DNA of 64,000 bases from Boswellia sacra (taxonomy: Eukaryota; Streptophyta; Magnoliopsida; Sapindales; Burseraceae), in assembly GCA_013180625.2 (NCBI GenBank), contig SNVD02004560.1, positions 141,565-205,564 of the forward strand. The letters are read 5' to 3'. Below the pieces are notes generated by a model that saw only the letters and a list, made by a program, of their open reading frames with translations, made no database searches and had not been told where the DNA came from. The position numbers and the translations under genes are program-made. Below, one piece after another: positions 1 to 13,300 of the stretch. Position 1 is the stretch's first letter. Every line of letters begins with the position of its first letter.

Positions 1-812
1 GTATAAACAATTTTTTAATTTGTATTTTAATTTGAAAATTTTAAACTGTCATTTATTTTAATTTGAATTTTTTTAAAAAGAATAACAATTAGAAAGGAAA
101 CCAGTTACTCTAACATTTTCTTTTTAATTTTAAGAAAATCCATATTATTTTAATTTCTATAGATATAGATGGTTTGTAAAAAAGATATGATTTTTTAACA
201 AATAAAAATTAAAAGGGAAATGGTTTGTCAATAAATAAAAATGATAGTCTAAATGGTTGTCCTTCTAATTTTTATTGTTTTAAAAATTTCAAATTAAAAT
301 AAATGATAGTTTAAAATTTTCAAATTAAAATAAAATTCAAAAAATTTAAACTATCATTTTCTTTTGTAAAATTTTTATTTTTAAAAGATATACTAAAAAA
401 ATTTTCTTTAACAATGATCGCACAATTTTTAATTATTATTATTTATTATTTCTCACATATACAATTAATAATAGATGATTAATAAAATTAACTCAGCACT
501 TATCTTTGCTTAAAGGTTTAGCTTGATAGTTGTTGCATTTTCTCTTCGTTATGCTGTGCCGATGAGTTTTCGTAGTACTAAGGGTTTTAGAATTTTTCTC
601 TACTAAAAAGCATTAAAAAAAATTAACAATATAAATAAAGACAAAAATATCTTTCCATAATATTTTTATAAGATGAAGTAACTGTAGTATTTGAAAATTG
701 AAAAAGAATGTTGTTTCGCCCAAATATCGAGTGTCATCAATTTTAATTACTCACTATTTGGGCCGACAGAGGACTGAAATGAGAGGAGTATCAGGGAATG
801 TATCTAGCTCTA
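1..812. other. AT-rich intergenic DNA with a 38-bp inverted repeat
   Basis: I see no gene here. Positions 30-67 and 288-325 form a 38-bp inverted repeat with one mismatch around a 220-bp AT-rich spacer, and the similarity continues weakly outwards. This is the shape of a small hairpin or MITE-like element, but I could not define a target-site duplication. The short frame at 698-889 has no recognisable product and runs into the retroelement LTR that starts at 813. Confidence 0.6.
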
Positions 813-1578
813 TGTCACGACCTTATTGTTTTACAAGCGGAGACCGTGCGGCCTTAGGTGCAAACACAACCCAAAGTGCACCTAAGTAAGCCTTAAACCG
901 CTATAAGAGAGGTTCAAGCAAATGAGAACAAGAACACGAGAGATTTGGGTGATGAAATATTCACTATACATAAGGTAGTTTACAAGGCTTGCAAGACTCT
1001 TGAACACATGAGTCTAGCATGAATTTGCATGACATTGCATGACTTGCTTTACAAATAAGGGCTCACCCCTATTTATAGGCAAGCACCTCCTCAACATGTG
1101 GCTAACATTGCGCCACATCTCACTATCTTATTAGCCAACCAAGTACCTAAAATATTCTCACTCTAGATCTTTCCTAGATATTTACAAGCCTACTTGTTGG
1201 TCAAGTAACTCTAGAGATATCCATACAATCCTAGATAACACAAGACAAGTCTACACTACCCTAGGCATCTCTAGAGAATCCTAGACTCAATATATTTTCT
1301 CAAGCTTTCAGAATCTTCTACGGCCTTCCATCATCTTCCGCCACCTTCTAGACTCTTCCGGAGCCTTCTTGAGTCTTCCGCATGCATATCATACCTTCCG
1401 AAACGTTACGGAACCATCTAGACACTTCTGGAATACCACGCTTATTCTTTGCGCCTTGGAGTTCCTCTCGACACGAGGATCCCGAATCACTATAATACTT
1501 GCCCCGAAATCTCATTCCTTGGTGTGATTCGGTGCAAGCTTGACGCAAAATTGTGCGCATGTCGCGCGGGGCGTGATA
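813..1578 (-). repeat. 3' LTR of the gag-protease element
   Basis: Starts TGTCACGACC and ends CGTGATA. It aligns throughout with 3561-4335, with scattered substitutions. In element orientation this is the downstream LTR, directly after the polypurine tract at 1581-1592. Confidence 0.85.
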
Positions 1579-1579
1579 T

Positions 1580-2271
1580 CCTCCCCCACCCAATTTCATG
1601 ACGCCCTCGTCGCGTCTTCGAGGATGCACCAATTTTTGCGAGCAAGCAGTCTTACCTCCATGTTGCCGCCTTCCCTTTGCCCGTTTACCATGCCTCTTAG
1701 TTGCCTTCGCCTGTGTACCCGTGTACTTAGTAACCCCATTCACCATCTTGCCTCCCTCCGTGTAGCCTTCCTCTACGCGCACTCCTTTGCCATCCTTCTT
1801 TAATTGCATCACCCCTAGATGCATGGTGTCAGAGCTTGACGCGGCTATGGTGGAATGCATGCATGGACCACCCTCCGAGATGCAAACCGTATTGCATCGA
1901 GGCCATATCATCACATCATAGCGCCTCAAAAAGTCCATGCCTAAAACTATATCCGAAGTATCCAAGGGAGCTCCGGAGAGATCGACCTTACCTCTCCAAG
2001 GACCCATTTGCAACTCAACTCCACGAGCAACTCCATCAAAGGGTATGGCTTCTGCATTCGCCGCCTTGATTCGTGCTCGCTCCTTTTCAAGTCTTAGGCC
2101 TAACCTCTTGGCCTCACTTGTACCAATGAAGTTATGTGTGACACCCGTATCGACCAACACCCTAGTGGTTTTGCCATTGATGCGAGCCTCCAAGTGCATC
2201 AATGATCGGTCTAATGGCTTGGGAGGTGCAGAGGTTTGCGTCAAAGAATTGAGGACTTGCAAAGCACCCAT
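1580..2271 (-). pseudogene. Retropepsin-like aspartic protease of the gypsy element
   Basis: The frame carries the retropepsin signature VLVDTGVTHNFIG (active-site D-T-G, about residues 38-50) and a downstream VLGMDFLRRYD block of the flap/C-terminal half, typical of plant gypsy gag-protease polyproteins. It is in line with the zinc knuckle just upstream (2300-2395). The frame stays open for 307 codons and runs past the polypurine tract into the LTR, so no reverse transcriptase ever followed in this copy. The C-terminal 130 residues are basic and low-complexity and match nothing I know. Any product would be cleaved from a polyprotein and is probably no longer made. Confidence 0.75.
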
Positions 2272-2299
2272 GCGTGCTGGCTCCTGTGTGTCCTCACGT

Positions 2300-3390
2300 T
2301 CCTAGAGCATAGCACTCAATGCGTGCCTCTTTGGGCAATCTCGCGCCCAATGTGGACTATCGCATAAGAAGCACTTCAAGTTGGGCGACAACTCCTTCAT
2401 GTTGTTCCTCCTACGATGGTCATCACGTCTCTTATCTCTACCAATGTGGGGACGTTGATGACGTGGGATCGATCCTCCTCTTCACTACTACCACGATTAT
2501 AGGGAGTTTCAATGTGTCTCGAAGACTCACCTCTATGGTAGTCGACAAGCGTCTCCGCAACGATGAGTGCAATAGTGACATCCTTCACTCCCCTAATTTG
2601 CAACTCTTGGTATGCCCATGGTTGCAAGCCATCCATGAAGTTGAAGAGAAGATCTGCCTCGCTCATGTCATTGATTTGGAACATCAACCCTGAAAATTCC
2701 TTCACGTATTCGCAAATCGAACTCGTATGCCTCAACTCCTTCATGCGCTTCCTTGCATCAAAAGACACATTCTCCGGATAAAATTGGCGTTTTAACTCCT
2801 TTTGTATTTCCGCCCATGTGTCTATGATGCATACACCATTCCTAATTTTCGCATACTTTCGACGCCACCAACTAAGCCGCAAGATCCGTGAGATAAAGGG
2901 TTGCAGTGTTTACCTTGGCCCTTTCATCTAGGATTCTCAATGCGTCGAAGTACCTCTCCATATGCCAAAGGAAGTTATCTAGCTCCTTGGCATCTCGTTT
3001 GCCACTATACTCTTTGGGTTTGGGTGCCTCTATCCTTGGGATAACAAGTGTGGGTGACGCTACCGTAGCGCCACTCGCTACTGACCTCTTGAGAGTGGCT
3101 ACCTCAACCTTCGTCTCATCCAACCCTTTACTCAGTTCTTCTACCTGAGTTTGGACCTTGGCCAAGACTTCTAGCACCCTTGCTTGGAAAGCATGAACCT
3201 CTTGACGTAACGCTTCGATGGTGGCCTCGGAACTGCGCATGAATTCCTTGAGCTCATTACCTTGGCTTTCCACCTTGCCATTGAGCTCCTCCATGCCTTG
3301 TTCCACGCCTTGCTCTAACCTATCTAGCCTTTCCCTTGTATCCGCCATGGCTAGTTCTACCTTGACCATCTGGGTCTCTATAGCGCTCAT
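2300..3390 (-). pseudogene. Gag polyprotein of the gypsy element (frameshifted)
   Basis: Read on the minus strand, the first part (3390 to 2872) begins with a long heptad-rich coiled coil, then a KPKEYSG / AKELDNFLWHMERYFDA block typical of the plant retrotransposon gag domain. The second part (2882 to 2397) is in another frame, so a frameshift lies near 2875. It continues the capsid region (KEFSGLMFQI, LLFNFMDGLQPWA). A CCHC-type zinc knuckle, CFLCDSPHWARDCP, follows at about 2340-2385 just before the protease. Role: the virus-like-particle protein that packages element RNA. It is broken here by the frameshift. Confidence 0.8.
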
Positions 3391-3545
3391 TTCGTCACGA
3401 GACTTTTCTTGGCCACGAGTCTTCTACCCTCCAGTGGGAGCTTCCCCACGCCCCCTAGTTTCCTCACTCACGACCGGAATCTCTGCTATCGTGTCTACCC
3501 AAACTTGTTCTCAACACCCCACACAATGAACCTCAATTAAACCTC

Positions 3546-3559
3546 GACTCTGATACCAA
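3546..3559 (-). promoter_or_regulatory. Primer-binding site (initiator tRNA-Met)
   Basis: On the minus strand this reads TTGGTATCAGAGT, next to the right LTR. It is the standard complement of the 3' end of plant initiator tRNA-Met used to prime minus-strand DNA synthesis, and it fixes the direction of the element. Confidence 0.85.
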
Positions 3560-3560
3560 C

Positions 3561-4335
3561 TGTCACGGCCTCATTGTTTTACAAGTGGAGACCATGCAGC
3601 CTTAGGCGCAAACACAACCCAAAGTACACCTAAGTAAGCCTTAAACCACTATAAGAGAGGTTCAAGCAAATGAGAACAAGGACACGAGAGATTTTGGTGA
3701 GTAAATATTCACTATACACAATATTGTTTACAAGGCTTGCAAGACTCTTGAATATTTGAGTCGAGCATGAATTTGCATGACATTGCATGACTTGCTTTAC
3801 AAATGATGACTCACCCTTATTTATAGGCAAACACCTCATCAACATGTAACTAACATTGCGCCACATCTCACTATCCTATTGGCCAACCAAGTACCTAGAA
3901 CATTCTCACTCTAGATCTTTCCTAGATATTTACAAGCCTACTTATTGACCAAGTAACTCTAGAGATATCTATACAATCCTAGATAACACAAGACAAGTCT
4001 ATACTACCTTAGGCATCTTTAGAGAATCCTAGACTCACGATATTTTTTCAAGCTTCTGGAATCTTTTGCGACCTTCCATCATCTTCCGCCATCTTCTAGA
4101 ATCTTTCGAAACCTTCTTGAGTCTTCCGCATGCATATCATACATTCCGAATCCTTTCGGAATGTTACGGAACCTTTTAGAAACTTCTAGAATACCACGTC
4201 CATTCTTTATGTTTTAGAGTTCTTCGCGATACGAGGATCTCGAAATACCATAATATTTACCCAAAATCTCATTCCTTGGTGTGATTCGATACAAGTTTAA
4301 TATAAAATCGTGTGTATGCCGCGCAGAACGTGATA
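3561..4335 (-). repeat. 5' LTR of the gag-protease element
   Basis: Partner of the LTR at 813-1578, with the same TGTCAC start and GTGATA end. In element orientation it is upstream of the primer-binding site and would carry the promoter. Divergence from its partner is visible throughout, so the insertion is not recent. Confidence 0.85.
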
Positions 4336-7300
4336 TCTAGTCATCAAGACATCTGGCAAACCGAAGGCAAAAGAAAGCCATTGAATTTAGACGCCGGCTA
4401 ACCATCACTATATCCCCTGGACCGTTGGGTCTTGTCACATCGGAACTTTTGACTTGTTTATATTATATCCCATATCATATCAAATAACACTAGCTTTTAT
4501 ACAAGTGTCCCCACTGCTAGGGCCTGGGACTTTCTGACGCCTAGATATAGCTCTTATTAACGTTGTAATTATTAGTGTGCAGTAGCAAAGGTTTAGGTAA
4601 AAGTCCACATCAGTAACTGATATAACTTTTGAGCAATTCAACCGGCAACTCTAAGCATGGGGCATGAGGGCGGGCCTTCCATCGTACGGTGGCTAAGGAG
4701 TCATTAACCCATTTCGCTATTTGCTTTCCAAATCATTCGCGCTGTCGATGATAAGAGCCGGGCTTCTACACTTTTGAGGCCACCGCCAAACCAATTAAAA
4801 TAAATTTAATTTAAAGTCAATTGGATATTAAAAAAGAAAAAAATAAGAACAAAATATATCCGCTAGTAAGTGCCTTATGCTCTTTCTGGTTTTCCGTACC
4901 TTTCTCATCACATCCTCTGGCTGCTTGGAGTCATCTTTTTGGTAGGTCTATTAAACAGACACTAATCTTGAATTTATTTAAATTGTTATATACACTAACA
5001 ATCTAATTACTAATAGTATAATAATGATTTATAAGTTATGACCCTGTAAATTATATCATTTGATAAAGTTCTAAATGTTGTCACTTACAGAAGATGAAAA
5101 GAAGAACTAAACCTGTATGCAATCCTGGCCCTCGATTAGGTTTTCGGAGCTTCTTTGACCATGTTAAAAAGTTTTCTAAAATTCTATATAGAGTTTTCTT
5201 TGTTACTTTAACTAATAATAAAAATAGTGTTTAGGATTAGAAAAACACTTGAATTATTTTCTAGAGAATTAAGATATATTCTTTAAAACTTTTAGCCAAA
5301 ACTGCCAATAACCACATGAAACACATTTCTGCAATAAAAAAAAAAAAACTCTTTAATGCTCCTCTACGACATGTTACCCCTAATCTACTTATCCAGGCCA
5401 TATTAAAAGCCAAGAACGCAACTTTTATTTTTCTAAAGCTAGGTTATGGGCTACTTCTCTTTCCAATAAGACGCTTATCAAGCATGCATCTTTGAATCTT
5501 TCTTTCTTTCTTTAAAAAAAAACAAAAACAAAAACAAAGTTCTGAAATTCACCCATTCAAAGCTAGTATTCGAATTTTTCATGTTAATCACTACAAATGA
5601 AGAACAAATAACATTGAAGACTTCAAAAGACCCAATAACAGATTTCATAATTTGTGCCCTTCTTCTTCTTTCTTTCTAGAAATTGAGATTAAAGAAATTA
5701 AAAACCCTTTTCGAAATCGAATTCCTGACTAACATGACAAAGAAAATAACCAGATGAGTTTCAAGTGCTTAAAAAACTCAACGCAACTCTAGTAAATAAT
5801 AGGAGTGATTATCCTTGATAAGATAGCCAACTGTTTCATCATTGAATCAGTAACTTGCACCAGTAACCATCGATTGCCTACACAGCTAAGATTCAGTATA
5901 ATATTTGACACAGTTCATTTATAAATCTAGAACAAGCAAAGATGGACGTTTATACCTCCGTCATGAGATGATTTATTCATAAAACAATCAACACATCTAT
6001 TCTCCAATTACAACAGCAAAGAAGAAGTTTGCTCGCAGTTACAACTGTTAAGGATAAGAGAATCACAAAGTCTAAAGATCTATCGTCGTCATTGACTAGA
6101 ATATCAGCATCAGGAAATCATAGTCAAGGGCATTGGCAGCCAAATTAACAATCAACGTACACCTAAACATATTCAATAATCTTATGATAACAAGTTGATG
6201 ATTACACCTAAATTGGACTGAAGAAAAAGTCACAGATTTGACTCTCTGTTTTATGTCCCATCAAAGTTATAACGCAAAGTATGAACAGAAATAAAAGTTT
6301 TCAACTCTATTATAATGATATGTTGATATGGGCGTGCCCTACCTATACTAACATGTTAGTATCAAATGGACATATCAAGCCATAAACTACGAAATTTGTT
6401 TGACTAAAGAAACGCACTTGGTCTTAAAAGTAGCTATATTTCATACGTCTCATCAACGCAGCTATCAATTTTTCCCTTTACCAGCAGATAACAACACTAG
6501 AGATTTTTTTTTTAAAAAATTATCTATAAAAAAAAATAACTCTTATCTTATCCATATAGGCATTGAATTCTAGACTAACACCGCGTTTATTTGAATCTAT
6601 TGAGTAAAAAAACCTTTTTAATACCAAAAATTCTTTTAAAATTTTTTTATATTGTTTGACTGTCACCTGATAAGAACTTTTGAATAATTAAAAAAACTAT
6701 TTTACGTATACTGAAACAAACCTAAAATTGAGGCTTTTAGAAAAAACTCATTTTAAGCTTTTTTAAAGTTTTGAAATGTCAAAGATACCTTCATTTAATT
6801 TTAAATATTTTACTTTATTCTTTTCTTATAACAAAACTCTATTTTGATAATTTAATTATAATAAGTGCTTCTATATTTACCCCATCAAACAATCAATAAC
6901 TTTTTAATAAAAGCTCTACTTTTAGAAGCTCTAATTAAAAAATATCTACTTCAATAAACTCTACTCGTATAAGAAGAAACAAACAGGCCTAAGATTTATT
7001 ATTAGATGCTACAATTTTGATTTTAGAAAACTTATAAGATAAAATATCCCAAGCCGATGATCCAAAGGGATGTGGAATCAACTTTTAATCAAACTTAAGC
7101 AACTTTTAAGCAATGAGTAATGTTGACATGTAGTATACCCTCACTCACCTTTTTTAGCAAACAAAAAGATGCATCATTGACTTTTTAAAGCTTAAAAATA
7201 TGATGCATTTTCACTCCCACATTTCTTACAACCAGAAATTTAAATAAAATACAAAAAAATAAAAATAAAAAGGAGAAAACATATTAATTTTAGGACCTAG

Positions 7301-7391
7301 GGTGAAATGAATTAAAAAATGATTATTTACGAATATTATTTTTATATCATTATTTCAAAACAAAAGAAAAAAGAAATCAGTATACACATCA
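4336..7391. other. Intergenic region
   Basis: No supportable gene. 4340-4790 is less AT-rich and could be the edge of an unrecognised element. Simple runs occur at 5335-5350 (A) and 5505-5540 (T/C and A/C-rich). 6579-6989 is a separate MITE-like element. The last few hundred bases before 7392 should hold the 3' UTR of the DUF3326 gene on the minus strand. Confidence 0.6.
6579..6989. mobile_element. MITE-like element flanked by TAA
   Basis: A 411-bp AT-rich block bounded by imperfect inverted ends (left CACCGCGTTTATTTG, right complement GGCCTGTTTGTTTC). TAA flanks it on both sides (576-578 and 990-992 of this 6-kb block, i.e. 6576-6578 and 6990-6992). A 3-bp TAA duplication suits the PIF/Harbinger superfamily. 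It has no coding capacity. The ends are too diverged for a firm family call. Confidence 0.5.
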
Positions 7392-10300
7392 TCATTGAGT
7401 GATGGTTTTGGCACCTGAAACTGCAGTACAATTAACAGGCTTTACTGGAGTGCACCGTATGTTGTTGATTCTGTTTTTTCTGAGAGACTGTGGATCTATT
7501 CCTGCCTTATGAGCTGCAATAACACCAATTGCTTCCCAATAGTTTGAAACCTTGAACTGCATGAGATTCCATTCTCTTTATTACCAAATAAAGACAGTTG
7601 ATATTGAAGCAATCAACACTTCCAATGAAGCTATAACTAGGACGATACTAATGACCTAGCAAAATACTCTTTTTTTCTCTTCTCTTCTTCCTTCTAATTC
7701 ATTACATAAATTTCTGGGTAGGTGAATTTGTAATTACCAACACTGCAATCAAAGCTATTTTGAGAATGTTTGAAAAATTCTACAATCATCGTGCTACTTG
7801 TTCCCAAAGAATTGTCTACAATAGTTATCCTTCAATTGAAGGTGAAATGTAGTTTTTTCAAGAAAGAGATGATTGAGCTAATCCGGTGCAAAAGAAACTT
7901 CTAACAGCAGGTAAGTAGGTTTTTAAAATTGATTAAACAATCGCCAAGCAAAAATTTATAAAAACAAACTTGCACCATAATTATTTTTGCCTTCAGTTTT
8001 ACATTCTTGGCAAATACACCAAAAAGCGGTTGCTGAGTGTAATTCTAAAAGCCATTTAAATGCTCCTGAAAAATTAAAGAAACAACATTAAAGAAATCAT
8101 CTAATAGATTGATGCATACCACGTCAATGCCAAGTTTATCTGGTGTATCATTGAGAACTGTCTCATTTTCCTCCACAGCAATTATAAGAGGCTGGAGTAA
8201 AAAAGAAGCCAAAAAAAAAAATAAATCAATTTCTATGGTACATTGTACCAGTTGCTGAATACAAATTCATCGTGGCTAAAATTATTAGATGGTCAGGTGG
8301 ACCAAGTTAGGAGCCAAAATGCTATTAAGTTCATCCATTTAATGATTTATCCGATCCTTTCCCCGAAAAAAAAAAAAAGATATAAGATAATGTCTTTGAA
8401 TTTGCACCTTGTTTCTTTTGCTTGTTGCAAAAGCAAGAGTTCCATCTCCCCCGCAAGCATCTATCGGAAGAACAACACTATCAACATCATTTGACAATAT
8501 GCAACCCTTGTCCAAGGATTCAGAGCTCTTAACAATGTACTGTGGCGCACAACTCAGCCCAGCAAGAACACATGGCAAAAATGTATAGCCTAACTGTAAA
8601 GTTCAGACATCAAGACATATGAGAAGGAGAGAGTCTGTCTTACCTTGGCTGCATCGCTGATGTGGTGCAGCTAACCAATAAAGAGACTCTCAAAGTGCGG
8701 TGAACAATGATCCTTGTTAGATAACTTTTTAGTTACTGTTCACCATATTTTGAGAATCTTTCATTGGCTGGCTGCACCACATCAGCATGTCACGTGGTGC
8801 AGTCGCTGCAGGACAGACTCTCTCTATGAGAAGAGCCTTTAATCACCAGAACACCAAATGGAAAAGTCTAGCCATGTTAAGGTATGCATGCTCAAACTTA
8901 AACAAGCAGATCCAAGATTAAACTTGTTAATGTCGTATACTAGTGTGGGTAATCATATGGTCAGTAATTTTACCAATGTTATTGTAGTTTATTGCATGAT
9001 TATCCACTCTTTTACTGTCATAGTTTTCTTTGTCTATATCAAAATATACTCTTCCTACAGTATCCTAGCTTTCCGCTTCTTATTTGGTCACCTAGAAAAG
9101 AGTAAAAAACATATGCACATTTGTCCATTGACGAATCATTTTGATGTTTTGTGCAGTTATGCTATTAATAAGTATTTGAATGTGAATAGCACACCTATAA
9201 TTACCTCGAAAGTTGCATCAACAGATGAAATGGATCTAAACTGTATAATGCAAACACTTATAGATTCTCAGAGGAAAAGCCACCAAAGATGCATGATATA
9301 GAATGTGATTTAACTTAATTAAGAACTATTATAAAGTTTACATGCACTTGCTTCATTGCACCTATTATTTAGTCAGTCTAGTGGTAAAACAAACATCCCC
9401 ACCGAACAGTTAAATTGATTATACTAAACATGTAAATGCCACATGCCAAGCTATTCACTCTAAATCTCAAGAGGCAGTAGTTCTTTGTTTTATGAAGGGT
9501 TCACAAACCTCCTCAGCAGCCGACTTAGGGCTAAGCAATTGGGTCAAGGGAAGAGGTGATAATGCAGGAGCATGTGCACAGGGGATCTGGAATTCCTTCA
9601 CCACTAGATGGCTTATAACTGCCTCTACTCCTGCCAATACATCTATGCCCTGTAAAACAAGAATAAAAATTGAAATAAGATATAAACTTAATGAACCAGA
9701 GAATAGAACATGGCTCGACAACAGCTACCCCAGATGGAAATTTGTGTTTAAGTTTATAATGATATAAACAATATTGAAGAATCGCATGGCTCGACAACAG
9801 CTACCCAAGATGGAAATTTGTGTATTAAGTTATAATGATATAAACAATATTGAAGAATCGCAATTATAGAACATGGCTTGACAGCAGCTACCCAAGATGG
9901 AAATTTGTGTATTAAGTTATAATGATATAAACAATATTTGACGAAGCGCAATCATAAAATTTAACAGATATTGGAAGTATGAGATGTGGGTCAAGCATTG
10001 AACTTAGAAACTTCAAGGATTCACAAAAATCCATGACCATTAAAGTCTTGAAAGTAATTATGAGCATTGCATTTATTTGGAAAATTGGTAAAGACAATGA
10101 TACATATCTGGAATTCTGAAATAACGTGAGTAGCAGTGATAGTCTCTACCATGATTAGGTGAAAAGATAACATGAAGAGAGAGGAGAGAACAGAAGAGAA
10201 ATTGCTGCAGTTCCCTTCCTATAGTAATGACACATAAATCTGATAGACCCCCCATTCGATTTACCTATTATGGGCGCACAAACATGTTAAGAAGTGAGGG

Positions 10301-13300
10301 GCAGAGTTGTGAATTGAAAGGATCAGATGGAGTGTTTCTTTTTTTTTTTTTTGCCTTTTACTCTCTTTTTTGCCGTGTTGATGACTAGGCTGTGGGACTT
10401 AGTTATCCTTTCCTAGGGAAAGGTGCAAAGTTAGTTAGAGAATAAGAGAGAGCAACGGGAGGGGAAAAAGGCATTCGGTCATTTTGTGGACGTGATAGAG
10501 AATTTCTCTAAGGGACAGCTGGCAGAATCTCTAGAATAGTCTGCTGATTATACAGTTTTATGAGTATTTTCTTCCAAAATTCCCTTTATCTACAACTACT
10601 AATCTAAATATTCCATTAATTTCTGTCTTTGTGTGCATGCTACTATGTGTGAGTGAGCTTGTGTAATTTTGGACATATCAATTTGGTATCAGAGCAGTTT
10701 GTTTTTGCGATGGCCGGGAAGAAAAGAGATGGAAGAATGGAAGTGTTGGAAGAGAAGATTCACTTGGTTCAAGGGGATATTGAGGCTGTTAAAGGAAGGG
10801 ATGTCGAAAGTTCACCTTCTTGAACAGAATGCGGTGGCAATTTTGGAGCGATTGGAGGCTATGGCAGTGGAGTTTATGGGAAACCCAAATAGAAATGCTA
10901 CATCGGCGCAAAGAAACTGAAAACAGTCATTGGGGAAGCAGGTGAAGTGTCCTCGGCATCTCTCGTTATGACTGGTGGGTTACGCTGGGGAAGACAACAA
11001 AGGGGAGATCAGAACGCGACGAGTAGACATGCCTACATTTGATAGGGGATATCCCAATGGATGATTATATAAGGTCGAGCATTTCTTCTCGTTGAATCAG
11101 ATGAGTAAGGCTGACAAATTGATGGCTGCAGCAGTCTCTATGGAAGCAGAGGCTTTTACTTGGCACCAGTGGAAGGATTCCTTACAAGCTTTCAGGCCTT
11201 AGGATGAATTGAAAGGGTCACTACTGAAGCCTTTTAGGGAGAAACAAGATGGGTTATCGGAGCAGCTTCTTGCACTTCAACACGAAGGCATGGTGAGAGA
11301 ATACCGCCAACAGTTTGAGAGGATTTCGTCGACAATGAAGGACTTGTCAGAACCTATTCTGGAAGGTCAATTCATGAACGCTTATACCCAAATATAAGGG
11401 CTAAGTTGAAGGCTTTAGGCCCATGGCTCTAGACTGGATAATGATGCTGGCCTAACGATTGGAGCACAAGAATATGGCTTTGAGAAATTACAAGCCTCTG
11501 ATGACTACAATGGATAAAAGGACTACGTTCAACATAGCTACAGCTCCATCACAGAATTTTGGAAACTTCAAATACTGATCAACCTCAATGTCAGAGAAGA
11601 GTACCGGAACTAAGACAACTACACAATTTTGAAGAATGACAGATGCTGAATCGCAAGCTAAAAGGGAGAAAGCGCTCTGTTACCACCATGATCAAAAGTT
11701 CTCTCCTGGTCACAGCTGTTTCAAGGAGCTCCATGTCATCGTAGTCCAAGAAGAGGAGAAGTTTCAGCTAGAGGAAGAAGATAACCTAAAAGGGGACGTG
11801 GAGGAAGCAGAGCTGATCCAGAGATGGTGGATCTATCAATGAATTCTATTGTTAGACTTGCATCACCCAAAAAAATCAAGTTGAAGGGAATGATCAAAGA
11901 GGAAGAGGTGGTTGTTTTGATTGATCCTGGAGCCACCCACAACTTTGTTTCAAAGGCCTTGCTGAAGAGAATGGGCCTACCAGTGGACAATACTGAAGGT
12001 TATGGTGTGTTGCTAGGGACTAACAATCCAATCAAAGGTGACGACATTTGTAGGGGTATAGTTTTGTCTTTACAAGGGATTAAAGTAGTAGAGGATTATC
12101 TTCCTTTGGATCTTGAAGGGTCAGATGTGGTGTTAGGGATGTTATGATTGGAAACTTTGGGTGTTATTAAGGTTGACTATGAGGCTTTGACTTTGGAATT
12201 CAAGGTGGATGGCACTAAAGTGGCTTTTACAAGGTGATCTTAGTCTTTACAAAATCCATGTGAAGCCCAAAAATCTCATAAAGGCAATGACGAGTGGGGG
12301 ACAAGGATTTGCTGGAACTGAATGCCCTCTCCAAATTGTCAGATTCCATTTCCCAGGAAATTCCTAGAGATGTGGAAAGCATCCTCAATCAGTTTTAGGC
12401 CGTGTTCGACATGCTATCAGGGTTGCCTCCTAGCAGGGGAAGAGATCATGCAATTGTGCTTAAGGGGGGAAAACTCAGTGTTCGACCTTACCTTTACCCT
12501 CAAATACAAAAGGATGAAATTGAGAGGTTGGTTCAAGAGATATTGGCAGCTGGAGTAATTCGAGCAAGTTGCAGCCGTTTTTCAAGCCCGGTTTTGTTAG
12601 TGAAGAAAAAGGATGGCAACTAAAACTTTTGTGTTAAGTATAGAACCCTCAACCAAGCCACAGTACCTGAAAAGTATCGTATTCCAATGATAGATGAGCT
12701 TCTTGATGAGTTACATGAGTATCTTTACTAAGCTGGACCTTACGTCAAGATATCATCAAATTAGAGTTAGACCAGAAGATGTCCCCAAAACAGCCTTCTA
12801 TACTCATGATAGACATTATGAATTCTTGGTAATGCCGTTTGGACTTACTAATGCACCCTCAACCTTCCAAGCTTTGATGAATGACATTTTAAGAAAGTAT
12901 TTGAGGAGGTTTATCCTTGTTTTTCTTCGATGACATCCTAGTTTCCAACAGCAGCTTAAAAGAACATGTATAGCATTTGGTGATTGTGTTGAAGGTCCTT
13001 TAAGAGCAACAATTGTGTGCCAATCTGAAGAAGTGTTTGTTTGCTCAAACCATATTGGAGTACCTTGGCCACATCATTTCAACTGAAGAGGTAGCCGTTG
13101 ATAGTTCAAAAATAGAGGCAATGCAGCAGTGGCCTACACCTAGAAATTTGAAGGAATTGAAGGGTTTTCTGGAGTTGACACTATTGGAAATTTGTAGCTA
13201 CCTATGACAGCATCGCTTTTCCCCTAACTGAGCAACTTAAAAATGATAATTTTGAGTGGAACGATAAAGCTGAAGAAACTATCATTAAATTGAAGAAAGC

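Larger units (their letters stand above)
813..4335 (-). mobile_element. Ty3/gypsy LTR element with gag and protease only (no pol)
   Basis: Two direct repeats of about 770 bp (813-1578 and 3561-4335) start TGTCAC and end GTGATA. They flank 1.98 kb of internal sequence. TCTA lies on both sides (809-812 and 4336-4339) and may be the target-site duplication. On the minus strand the primer-binding site complementary to initiator tRNA-Met (TGGTATCAGAG, 3546-3559) lies just inside the right LTR, and a polypurine tract (GGGTGGGGGAGG, 1581-1592) lies just inside the left one. So the element reads right to left. Gag, a zinc knuckle and an aspartic protease are present. Reverse transcriptase, RNase H and integrase are absent, because the protease frame runs straight to the polypurine tract. 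This is the architecture of non-autonomous gag-protease elements mobilised in trans by a full relative. Confidence 0.88.

Noticed and set aside
1540..2693. Plus-strand frames over the gag-protease element
   Set aside because: They are antisense shadows of the minus-strand protease and gag.
3546..3559. tRNA gene fragment
   Set aside because: This and 10684-10695 are primer-binding sites next to LTRs; no cloverleaf is present. I found no tRNA gene in the window.
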